From: CASQEL01 sp036655975
GTDB taxonomy: Bacteria > Desulfobacterota > Desulfovibrionia > Desulfovibrionales > Desulfovibrionaceae
Length of the DNA: 10,198 nt
Assembly: GCA_036655975.1 (NCBI GenBank)
Contig: JAVVPD010000076.1
Location: forward strand, 1-10,198
Direction of reading: 5' to 3'
A model generated the notes under the pieces. That model was not told where the DNA came from. It was given only the letters and a program-made list of their open reading frames with translations, and searched no databases. The position numbers and the translations under genes were made by a program. This document shows, in pieces, positions 1-5,927 of this stretch. How positions within the stretch are numbered: the stretch's first letter is position 1; each line of letters opens with the position of its first letter.

Positions 1-212
1 TGTTCCGCCGGAGACAATAAATTGCGGTCTTCACCCGAAAGTTTAGCATAGACCATTAAGTCCTGTGGATACACCGAAAGATCCTTGATCATCTTCATGT
101 GCGTGGGCAAGGTGCCGTCCCGCGTGGGAACCACTTTTTTGGTTGTACACGCACTTAGGGCAAGGCATAGTGCCAGACAGGTTATCAGAATGTTCGTCCG
201 CTGCTGAAGCAT
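1..212 (-). CDS. Lipoprotein, N-terminal part (gene continues past left edge)
   Basis: The reading frame is open from an ATG at 212 to the window edge, giving about 70 visible codons. The start is fixed by a strong AGGAGG ribosome binding site at 222-217, only 4 bases from the ATG. Residues 1-22 form a lipoprotein signal peptide: a short N-region with Arg5, a hydrophobic stretch, then the lipobox L-S-A-C with the lipidated Cys at residue 22. Residues +2 and +3 are Thr-Thr, which argues for sorting to the outer membrane in a Gram-negative cell. The mature part has a D-L-S-x-x-P-Q-D-L-x-x-Y-A segment and an L-L-S-P-A-E segment. These remind me of the N-terminal stabilising domain of NlpC/P60 cell-wall hydrolase lipoproteins, but the catalytic part is outside the window, so that is a guess. 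The gene lies 27 bases after the DUF2156 stop and is probably the last visible member of the lysA operon. Confidence 0.8.
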   Translation of the reverse strand, partial: MLQQRTNILITCLALCLALSACTTKKVVPTRDGTLPTHMKMIKDLSVYPQDLMVYAKLSGEDRNLLSPAE

Positions 213-239
213 GGTTCCTCCTAGAGTTTGTGGGGAGGG

Positions 240-1139
240 TTAGTGAATTTCAATACTGTATTTTTTTAAAAAATCTACGGGTAAATAGGACATTTTTGCC
301 TTGCGTAGACCTTCTTCACCTAAATCTTGGGCGCGGTTAAGGCGGGCAAAACCCACGCCCGCAGTGGCGGCGAAGGCGGCGTTCATCATTTGGTATACAC
401 CGCGAAAGCCGTTGCGCCCTTTCTCATAATGCACACCAAGGGTGTTTTCGTCCAGTTTTTCTCCCACGCTGAAGGCCACCATGCTGTTGTCAACATAAAG
501 CGCGCCGCCGACAAGTTGTGGCATATCTGTCCAGTGGGCGAGCACACGGTTAATGGCTTCATTTTCAGCCACAAGGGCAGGGGAGCCTGCACATTCGTGC
601 CATTGGCACCATTCGTCTTCAAGGGCAAGCACGTCTTCGATAACGGCAGGGCAAATGGGGCGGTAGTTGGGGATGCCGTAAATTTTTTGGTAGCCGTTGA
701 CGTGATTGCGTTTTTTATGGAAGCGATTGCCGGGCAATTGGGCCATTTCTTCGGTGGAATAGAGATATTCCCACTGGTCGCGGTCTTCGGTGATGGTACA
801 GCGGGGGCCCAGTTGGCTTTGGATGTGCAGGGCCAGAGCCTCGGGTACCCGGATGAGCGTACAGGCTTGCTTCAGCAGGGGGCTGGCGGAAAAATCCACC
901 AGGCTCCAGTCTCCCACAGGTGCCCAGAGCTGAGGCGAGGGGTGTTGCTGGCGTAGCCAGCAGAGTTGGTCTTCAAAGTGCCATTCCAAGGCGAAGTAGC
1001 GGGCCCAACCCCAGATATTTGCGAGGGCATAATCGATGGAACGGCAGGGTGTGCTGGCCAGTAGATGCAGGTAGCGGTCATGCTGGCAGCGGCCTTCTGG
1101 GGTGGTGGTATGCAGGTGGATGGGAGAAAAATCAGGCAT
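240..1139 (-). CDS. DUF2156 (phosphatidylglycerol lysyltransferase C-terminal-like) protein
   Basis: 299-residue soluble protein with no signal peptide or membrane segment. Its order of motifs fits DUF2156: an N-terminal S-I-D-Y-A-L-A-N-I-W-x-W segment (34-45), W-E-Y-L-Y-S (123-128), the basic R-F-H-K-K-R-N-H-V-N-G-Y block (139-150) and V-A-F-S-V-G-E-K-L (221-229). This GNAT-like fold is shared with the catalytic half of MprF, which transfers lysine from Lys-tRNA to phosphatidylglycerol. Many stand-alone DUF2156 proteins have no proven substrate, so lysyl transfer is inference here. The start at 1139 is chosen because AAAAGGA lies 7 bases upstream and the resulting length suits stand-alone family members. 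An upstream in-frame start at 1217 would extend deep into the MATE gene and lacks support. The start overlaps the MATE stop by 8 bases (ATGCCTGA), indicating translational coupling. Confidence 0.85.
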   Translation of the reverse strand: MPDFSPIHLHTTTPEGRCQHDRYLHLLASTPCRSIDYALANIWGWARYFALEWHFEDQLCWLRQQHPSPQLWAPVGDWSLVDFSASPLLKQACTLIRVPEALALHIQSQLGPRCTITEDRDQWEYLYSTEEMAQLPGNRFHKKRNHVNGYQKIYGIPNYRPICPAVIEDVLALEDEWCQWHECAGSPALVAENEAINRVLAHWTDMPQLVGGALYVDNSMVAFSVGEKLDENTLGVHYEKGRNGFRGVYQMMNAAFAATAGVGFARLNRAQDLGEEGLRKAKMSYLPVDFLKKYSIEIH

Positions 1140-2538
1140 GGTGAGTTCCTTTTGTGGGCAGCGGCGAGCACTGACTGTGCATGGCAAAGCGGGTCCAGTC
1201 GCGTTTGAGGACAACATAGAACATGATAAGAGACTGCACTACCTGCGAGACCAACATAGCCATGAACACCCCTGAAGCATCTTGCCAGAGAATATGTCCG
1301 AAGAGCCACGCGAGGGGCAGGCGTACCAGCCAAAAACTGGAACCGTAGATCATGAGGTTATAGCGGGTGGCTCCCGCCCCGGTCATAACACCACCCAAAA
1401 TCATACTCGCGGTGGTAAAGGGGGTGGAAACAAGATTAAAACGTAAATAGCTCAGGGTTTGTATTTGCGCGGCAGGGTCGGAGGAGAGCAAGGCCGCGAT
1501 GTCGGTGACAAAAGGCCACAGGCACAGGGCAAACACAGAAATGAAGAGACAACCACTGCCCGAAATGATCAGAGCCAGGCGTTGTGCTTCCGCTTTATTC
1601 CGCGCGCCGAGCATATTTCCGACCAGCACAGAGGCGGTCATGTTGAAGGCCATGGCGGGCAGGAATATAAGCGATTCTACGCGCATGCCGGCGGTAAGCC
1701 CGGCAAGGGCGCTCACGCTGTCCATAGGCAGCGAGGCCACAATGGCAAAAAGCATTAAATAGCCGGTGTTCCAAACAATTTGCGAGGCGCCTGCGGGCAG
1801 CGCTACTTTGAACAAATAGCGCATGGCTCGGCGAGCCCAACGCCACGGGGGCAGGTCGATACGGGCCAGATAACCCAAGCGGGACAGCAGCAGGCAATTG
1901 GTCAGTGCGCCGAGCAGGACGCAACCGAAGGTTGTCCACGCAATACCCATGTAGCCATAGTTGGGCAGGCCAAAATAGCCAAGCCCAAAGCCAAGATCCC
2001 CCACCAAATTGGTGAGGGCCACCAGAGCCGTAACCCCGAGAGGCGGAAAAACATGGCGGGTGGCGCGAAACATAACCCCTGTGCAGATGAATACATAGTT
2101 GGCGGGCAGGGTCAGTAGCGAAACGCTCCAGTATTCGCGGGTAATGGGCAAAATAGTTTCAGGTACCATGAGCAGGGTGAACAAACCGCCTTGCAGCGCG
2201 TGACCGAGCAGACTGATTCCGATACCGATGCCGCAACAGCCCATGACGATCATATAAATATAGCGGCGGGCACGACGGTGCCGCCCCGCCCCGATGGACT
2301 GGCTCACAGCGGCTACACCGCCACTGGACAGGGCGTTAGCCACCAGCATAAGGAAGATGACGCATTGCATCACCACACCAAAGGCCGCTTGCACCGAAGC
2401 CCCGAGCTGGCCTGCCACCCACACATCCGTGAAACCGATGCAAAAGTGCAGATACATCATGAGCATTTGCGGCCATGTGAGCCGCCAAATGGCACCGGGG
2501 GAGGTGCGTGCGGCTATGGGGGGGAGGGAAATACTCAC
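1132..2538 (-). CDS. MATE-family multidrug/metabolite exporter
   Basis: 468-residue polytopic inner-membrane protein with about 12 hydrophobic segments, the usual size for MATE transporters of the MOP flippase superfamily. These use a Na+ or H+ gradient to expel organic cations and metabolites. The N-terminal W-R-L-T-W-P-Q-M-L-M-M-Y, F-T-D-V-W-V-A-G-Q-L-G and V-S-Q-S-I-G-A-G-R segments correspond to the first MATE repeat, and A-F-N-M-T-A-S-V-L-V-G-N-M-L-G-A belongs to the second. The start is GTG at 2538, directly abutting the lysA TAG stop, with GAAGG 7 bases upstream inside the end of lysA. Translation is therefore probably coupled to lysA. The substrate cannot be read from sequence; the operon suggests a lysine-related compound or aminoacylated product. 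A general drug efflux role is the default alternative. Confidence 0.9.
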   Translation of the reverse strand: MSISLPPIAARTSPGAIWRLTWPQMLMMYLHFCIGFTDVWVAGQLGASVQAAFGVVMQCVIFLMLVANALSSGGVAAVSQSIGAGRHRRARRYIYMIVMGCCGIGIGISLLGHALQGGLFTLLMVPETILPITREYWSVSLLTLPANYVFICTGVMFRATRHVFPPLGVTALVALTNLVGDLGFGLGYFGLPNYGYMGIAWTTFGCVLLGALTNCLLLSRLGYLARIDLPPWRWARRAMRYLFKVALPAGASQIVWNTGYLMLFAIVASLPMDSVSALAGLTAGMRVESLIFLPAMAFNMTASVLVGNMLGARNKAEAQRLALIISGSGCLFISVFALCLWPFVTDIAALLSSDPAAQIQTLSYLRFNLVSTPFTTASMILGGVMTGAGATRYNLMIYGSSFWLVRLPLAWLFGHILWQDASGVFMAMLVSQVVQSLIMFYVVLKRDWTRFAMHSQCSPLPTKGTHHA

Positions 2539-3813
2539 CTACATGCCTTCATAGCCCGCCAGCAAATCGTCAAAGCTTTCACGGCGGCGAATGCAACGGG
2601 CCTCGCCGTCCAGTCCAATACAGACCTCGGCAGGGCGCAAGCGCTGGTTATAGGTGGAGGCCATTACATAGCCGTAGGCACCCGCGTCCAGCACACCCAC
2701 AATATCGCCTATCTGCATGGGGGGGAGAGGACGATTTTTAGCAAGAATATCCCCACTTTCACAAATATTTCCCACAATGGTCTGTTTTTCAAGGCGGGAA
2801 TCGGGGCTGCCGTTTTCGCGGTATACTTCAATGTCGTGGTGGGAGTCATACATGGCGGGGCGTACCAGCACGTTAAAGCCAAGGTCTGTGCCCACATAGC
2901 GGGTGTCGCCGTTATTTTTGGTTGCGTGAACCGTGCCGAGCAGCAGGCCGCATTCAGCCACCACAAAACGGCCCGGCTCCACGAAAAAGCGCCCTGTGTA
3001 GCCGGTTCGCGCGGCCCAAGTGCTGATAAGAGTGTGCAAAAGGCTGCCCAGTTCGGCGAGATCCAGACGGGACTGGTGCTCGTATTTATGGTAGGGAATG
3101 CCGAATCCGCCGCCAAAGTCAATAATTTTAAGTGTTTTTAAAGCATTATTGGGGAGTTGCTCCGCAAGGGACAATAAGAATGTGGCGGCCTGCAAATAGC
3201 CTTCGGCTTCCATGAACAGGGAGCCGATGTGTTGATTAATACCCGCAAGGCGCAAATGGTATTTGCTCAGCAGGGCAAACACGGCCTCCATGTCGTCAGG
3301 GGTAACGCCAAATTTGGTGGCTTTGCCGGCGGTGATAACTTTTTGGTGGTGCCCCGCGCCGATGCCGGGGTTGAAGCGCACCATGATTTCGCCGCCGGGA
3401 TTGACCTGACCGTACAGATCGATCTGCGCGAGCGAATCCACACTGACCAGTACCTTGTTGTCCACAGCCGCATGCAATTCTGCGGCGGACACATTGTTGC
3501 AAACATACAAAATTTTGTCAGGAGTGAAGCCCGCAATTTGGTTTAAGTGCAATTCACCGGGGGACATGGCGTCCACCACACAGCCTTCTTCCTGAATGAT
3601 ACTGAGCAGATGTAAATTTGTATTGGCTTTAGCTGAATAGTTGACGCAAAAAGCCGGATGGCTGGACAGTCCCTGCAATTCTCGGCAACGCTGGCGCAAT
3701 ATCGCTTCATTATAGACATAAAGCGGCGTGCCAAAGCGTTCTGCCAATTGCTGGGGGGTGGTGTTGCCAAAAAAATTGACGGAATCAGTGTAGCTAGAGC
3801 GAATATTGGGCAT
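2539..3813 (-). CDS. lysA: Diaminopimelate decarboxylase (LysA-type PLP enzyme)
   Basis: 424-residue cytoplasmic fold-III PLP decarboxylase, expected to convert meso-diaminopimelate to L-lysine and CO2, the last step of lysine synthesis. The PLP-binding Lys is K62 in Y-S-A-K-A-N (59-64). Other hallmarks are H-I-G-S (195-198), the phosphate-binding G-G-G-F-G (234-238), E-P-G-R (279-282), the R-P-A-M-Y substrate-loop segment (318-322), C-E-S-G-D with the intersubunit Cys351, and G-A-Y with Tyr380. R-P-A-M-Y and C-E-S-G-D favour diaminopimelate over ornithine, arginine or carboxynorspermidine as substrate. The segment before R-P reads T-D-L-G-F-N-V-L-V, not the common D-G-G-M-N-D-L-I, so this is a divergent subfamily. 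ATG 3813 is preferred because GAGGA lies 5 bases upstream; an in-frame ATG at 3837 falls at the predicted transcription start and has no ribosome binding site. First gene of a four-gene operon. No lysine riboswitch fits in the roughly 26-base leader. Confidence 0.9.
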   Translation of the reverse strand: MPNIRSSYTDSVNFFGNTTPQQLAERFGTPLYVYNEAILRQRCRELQGLSSHPAFCVNYSAKANTNLHLLSIIQEEGCVVDAMSPGELHLNQIAGFTPDKILYVCNNVSAAELHAAVDNKVLVSVDSLAQIDLYGQVNPGGEIMVRFNPGIGAGHHQKVITAGKATKFGVTPDDMEAVFALLSKYHLRLAGINQHIGSLFMEAEGYLQAATFLLSLAEQLPNNALKTLKIIDFGGGFGIPYHKYEHQSRLDLAELGSLLHTLISTWAARTGYTGRFFVEPGRFVVAECGLLLGTVHATKNNGDTRYVGTDLGFNVLVRPAMYDSHHDIEVYRENGSPDSRLEKQTIVGNICESGDILAKNRPLPPMQIGDIVGVLDAGAYGYVMASTYNQRLRPAEVCIGLDGEARCIRRRESFDDLLAGYEGM

Positions 3814-3845
3814 AGGAGTCCTCGTGTATAAGTGCATAACTTATG

Positions 3846-3874
3846 ATTCTTAACTACACGGCGGCCCCTGTCAA
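3846..3874 (-). promoter_or_regulatory. Sigma70-type promoter of the lysA operon
   Basis: On the minus strand a perfect -35 box TTGACA (3874-3869) is followed after exactly 17 bases by AAGAAT (3851-3846), a 4/6 match to TATAAT. Transcription would begin near 3839, leaving about 26 bases before the lysA ATG at 3813. This is inside the 109-base gap after the nhaC stop. I see no terminator in that gap, so some read-through from nhaC is possible. Confidence 0.6.
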
Positions 3875-3922
3875 GAAGAAGTGTTCTCATCTTTTGGGCA
3901 TGTCGTGAAGTTTATTCAGTTT

Positions 3923-5269
3923 TTATGTGGATTCTTTTGTGTTTTGGTGTTGTTTGCGTCGTGTTGGTGTGAACCAGCCGCAGAGGGGAATGAGCCAAAT
4001 ATAAAAGGCGTACAGAATGCTGGAGGGTTCCGCATCAAGAATGGCTAGGGGTAAAGATACGGCAATGTTCCACGGAATCAGCGCAGAAATCATGACCACG
4101 CTGTCTTCAAGCATCAGGGCAAAACGGCTGCGGGTGGCGGGGCTTTCCGCATGTATGGCGTATTGTAACTGGTTTACCAGAATAATGGCAAGGGTTTGGT
4201 TGCAGGCCGCAGCCGAGGCCAGGGTGCTGACCAGCAAATTGGTGAAATAGGCACCGCAAAGGCGGTACAGACGGGCCACCGTTTTTTCCACCTCGGTAAG
4301 TAAATGCGCTCCGGCAAAAATTCCCGTGATGGCGGAAGAAAAAAAGATAATCAAAATTGCGGGGATAACGGAAACCCAGCCCCCACCGGCAAAGAGTTTT
4401 GTGGCGGGGGTGAGCACGGCGGGTTGGTAGCCCGTGACCAAATAGCCAAGGATATCTAGGAGGTTTTGGTCTTGTACGCCCAGACAAATGCCCACAGCGC
4501 TCAGGGTGCTGGCGGGCATGATGTAGGTTAGGCGGATGCGGCACGCGCTGCCCACCAAAATAATCAACGGGGGGACTAACATGATGGGGTGACGGGGAAA
4601 GGCTTGGTCAATAGCGTGAATAAAGGTGGGGTCAAAGGAACTGAGTCCGTGGGAAGAAGCCAAGAGGGCATAGGCGAGCACGGACAAAAAAAAGGGAATA
4701 CAGGCTGTGTACATCATGTTTTTAAGATTGGTGTACACATCTGTGTGGGTGACAGCCGCCACAAGATGAGCGCTGGAGGACATGGGCGAGCCACGATCGC
4801 CAAAAAAAGCTCCAGCCACAATGGCTCCGGCGGCCATGGGGACACTCAAACCTCCGCCCCCGGCGATAACGATCAACGCGATGCCGAGCACACTGACCGT
4901 GCCCAAAGAAGTGCCGATAAGAAAGGAAAAGGCCGCTGAAAATAAAAATGCGCCTTCAAGAAAGTATTGCGGTGAAAGAAATTGCAGGCCGTGATAGACC
5001 AAAAAGCACACGACTCCCGAGGCGCGCCATGCGGCGGTTAAGGCCCCCACATTGATAAGAACTTTAATAACAATTGAGGCTTGGCGCGCTCCTGAAAGCC
5101 CCATGCCTGCAATGCTGCACAGGCTGAAGCCCCGCCGCCAAGCCACAAAAGCCATGCCTGCAAGACCCCACAACAAAGGGTAGAGAATGAAAAATTTCCA
5201 ATAAATACTGGCTCCCAGAGCCAGAAAAAAAAGAAGAAATACAAAAAGGAGCAGCATAACTACAGGCAT
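3923..5269 (-). CDS. nhaC: NhaC-family Na+/H+ antiporter
   Basis: About 448 residues, hydrophobic throughout with some 11-12 membrane spans. NhaC proteins exchange external protons for cytoplasmic Na+, or act as related Na+/organic-acid antiporters. The diagnostic part is G-T-S-L-G-T followed, after a glycine-rich helix, by G-A-F-F-G-D-R-G-S-P-M-S-S-S and a T-H-T-D turn. The C-terminal L-E-D-S-V-V-M-I-S-A-L-I-P-W-N segment is also typical. The start is uncertain. ATG 5269 just before the first membrane span is the best in-frame choice, but it has no ribosome binding site. A 14-codon ORF ends 4 bases upstream, so initiation may depend on it. The frame is open upstream to a TTG at 5374, which would overlap the divergent slyD start and is unlikely. 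The actual ion or substrate is not decidable from sequence. No terminator is visible after the stop. Confidence 0.85.
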   Translation of the reverse strand: MPVVMLLLFVFLLFFLALGASIYWKFFILYPLLWGLAGMAFVAWRRGFSLCSIAGMGLSGARQASIVIKVLINVGALTAAWRASGVVCFLVYHGLQFLSPQYFLEGAFLFSAAFSFLIGTSLGTVSVLGIALIVIAGGGGLSVPMAAGAIVAGAFFGDRGSPMSSSAHLVAAVTHTDVYTNLKNMMYTACIPFFLSVLAYALLASSHGLSSFDPTFIHAIDQAFPRHPIMLVPPLIILVGSACRIRLTYIMPASTLSAVGICLGVQDQNLLDILGYLVTGYQPAVLTPATKLFAGGGWVSVIPAILIIFFSSAITGIFAGAHLLTEVEKTVARLYRLCGAYFTNLLVSTLASAAACNQTLAIILVNQLQYAIHAESPATRSRFALMLEDSVVMISALIPWNIAVSLPLAILDAEPSSILYAFYIWLIPLCGWFTPTRRKQHQNTKEST

Positions 5270-5367
5270 AGCGTTAAATGTTGGAGACGGCAAGCCCCAT
5301 CTGGAAGATGTTTGACATTCCCCCCCCCGCGTGTTTATCTGCAAAAAATTAACTTTTGGAGTAGAAT
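5270..5367. promoter_or_regulatory. Divergent nhaC/slyD control region with C9 tract
   Basis: This gap must hold most of the start signals for both genes. For slyD a perfect TTGACA lies at 5312-5317 on the plus strand, followed by TT, nine C's (5320-5328) and GCGTG. The candidate -10 boxes are only weak: TTTATC with a 16-base spacer or TATCTG with 18. The C9 run therefore makes up half of the putative promoter spacer. For nhaC a weak pair exists on the minus strand, TTGGCA (5374-5369) and TAATTT (5351-5346) with 17-base spacing; it overlaps the slyD ribosome binding site. The -35 assignment is reasonable; both -10 boxes are speculative. Confidence 0.35.
5274..5318 (-). CDS. Possible 14-codon leader ORF of nhaC
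   Basis: An ATG at 5318 lies one base after a run of nine G's on the minus strand, a G-rich stretch that could pair with the anti-Shine-Dalgarno. It opens a 14-codon frame (M-S-N-I-F-Q-M-G-L-A-V-S-N-I) whose TAA stop is 4 bases before the nhaC ATG. Because nhaC lacks a ribosome binding site of its own, this ORF could deliver ribosomes by reinitiation. Alternatively, one extra T in the TTT before the stop may have broken what was the true nhaC N-terminus, since losing one T joins the two frames. Chance occurrence is quite possible for so short an ORF. Confidence 0.25.
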   Translation of the reverse strand: MSNIFQMGLAVSNI

Positions 5368-5793
5368 ATGCCAATTAAAAAGGGTGATACGGTTAAGGTG
5401 CATTACACAGGCAGCTTGGCTGACGGAACCATATTTGATTCATCCCGCGAACGTGACCCGCTGGAATTTGTGACCGGCAAGCAAATGTTGGTGCCCGGTT
5501 TTGAAGCCGCTGTTATGGGCCGCGAAGTGGGCGAAAGCATCACCGTGACCTTTCCCGCTGCGGAAGGCTATGGCAGCAGTGACCCCGAATTGATATTTAC
5601 CGTGCCCGTGAGCGAAGTCCCCGACCACATCACCCCCGAAGTGGGTATGCAATTGCAACTCAGCAGCGACCAAGGGGATATGGACGTGACGATTTCTGCT
5701 ATCACTGAAGACGAAATTGAGCTGGACGCCAACCATCCTTTGGCGGGTAAAGAACTGACTTTTGCTATTGAAATAGTTTCCGTCAGCGAATAA
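5368..5793 (+). CDS. slyD: SlyD-type FKBP peptidyl-prolyl cis-trans isomerase
   Basis: 141-residue cytoplasmic folding helper. It has the split FKBP domain with the insert-in-flap chaperone domain that marks the SlyD group: V-K-V-H-Y-T-G-S-L-A-D-G-T-I-F-D-S-S (9-26), L-V-P-G-F-E-A-A-V-M-G (41-51), the E-G-Y-G motif (66-69), the flap insert roughly between residues 70 and 120, then L-A-G-K-E-L-T-F-A-I-E-I. SlyD catalyses proline isomerisation and binds unfolded chains. The C-terminus ends soon after the domain, so the His/Cys-rich nickel-binding tail of E. coli SlyD is absent and a role in hydrogenase nickel insertion is less likely. The start at 5368 has GGAG about 8 bases upstream. It is transcribed alone, divergent from nhaC, and closed by a strong terminator. 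Confidence 0.95.
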   Translation: MPIKKGDTVKVHYTGSLADGTIFDSSRERDPLEFVTGKQMLVPGFEAAVMGREVGESITVTFPAAEGYGSSDPELIFTVPVSEVPDHITPEVGMQLQLSSDQGDMDVTISAITEDEIELDANHPLAGKELTFAIEIVSVSE

Positions 5794-5811
5794 GCGCGCT
5801 TACAAATACCT

Positions 5812-5850
5812 AAAGCCGCTGCATGCCCAAGGTGCAGTGGCTTTTTTTTT
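5812..5850 (+). terminator. Intrinsic terminator of slyD
   Basis: A 12-bp stem (5812-5823 with 5833-5844, one G-T wobble) and a 9-base loop lead into nine consecutive T's at 5842-5850. It begins 18 bases after the slyD stop. The next gene, glnN, therefore needs its own promoter. Confidence 0.9.
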
Positions 5851-5853
5851 GCG
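5838..5853 (+). promoter_or_regulatory. Candidate sigma54 (-24/-12) promoter of glnN
   Basis: TGGC (5838-5841) and TTGC (5849-5852) are separated by 7 bases, reproducing the GG-N10-GC spacing of sigma54 promoters. The start of transcription would be near 5864, about 64 bases before the glnN ATG. The elements sit in the descending arm and T-run of the slyD terminator. No convincing sigma70 promoter is seen between 5851 and 5927. Because the C and T bases are also required by the terminator, the match could be a coincidence. Confidence 0.35.
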
Positions 5854-5927
5854 GGGCAATTCCCGTCTTTACGCTAGCTTCGGCTTATTGTAGGTTAGCG
5901 CATCTCATATTGATAGGAGTATATGTT

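Noticed and set aside
327..956. A 209-codon plus-strand open frame opposite the DUF2156 gene
   Set aside because: Shadow of the real gene; no start signals and a repetitive Gly/Ala/Val-rich translation.
1140..1217. Extended N-terminus of the DUF2156 protein from 1217
   Set aside because: It would overlap the MATE gene by 86 bases, lacks a good ribosome site and adds low-complexity residues; ATG 1139 has AAAAGGA at the right distance.
2191..3141. A 316-codon plus-strand open frame across the MATE/lysA junction
   Set aside because: It is antisense to two clearly conserved genes, lacks a ribosome site and its translation shows no domain; it is a by-product of codon bias.
2539..3813. Ornithine or carboxynorspermidine decarboxylase identity for the PLP enzyme
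   Set aside because: R-P-A-M-Y and the C-E-S-G-D context are of the diaminopimelate type, and no polyamine genes are adjacent.
3814..3922. Possible lysine riboswitch ahead of lysA
   Set aside because: The predicted leader is only about 26 bases and the whole gap is 109 bases with no series of stems; an L-box needs far more.
5823..5927. Extended N-terminus of glnN from an ATG at 5823
   Set aside because: That stretch contains the slyD terminator loop, stem and T-run; the ATG at 5928 has a proper AGGAG site.
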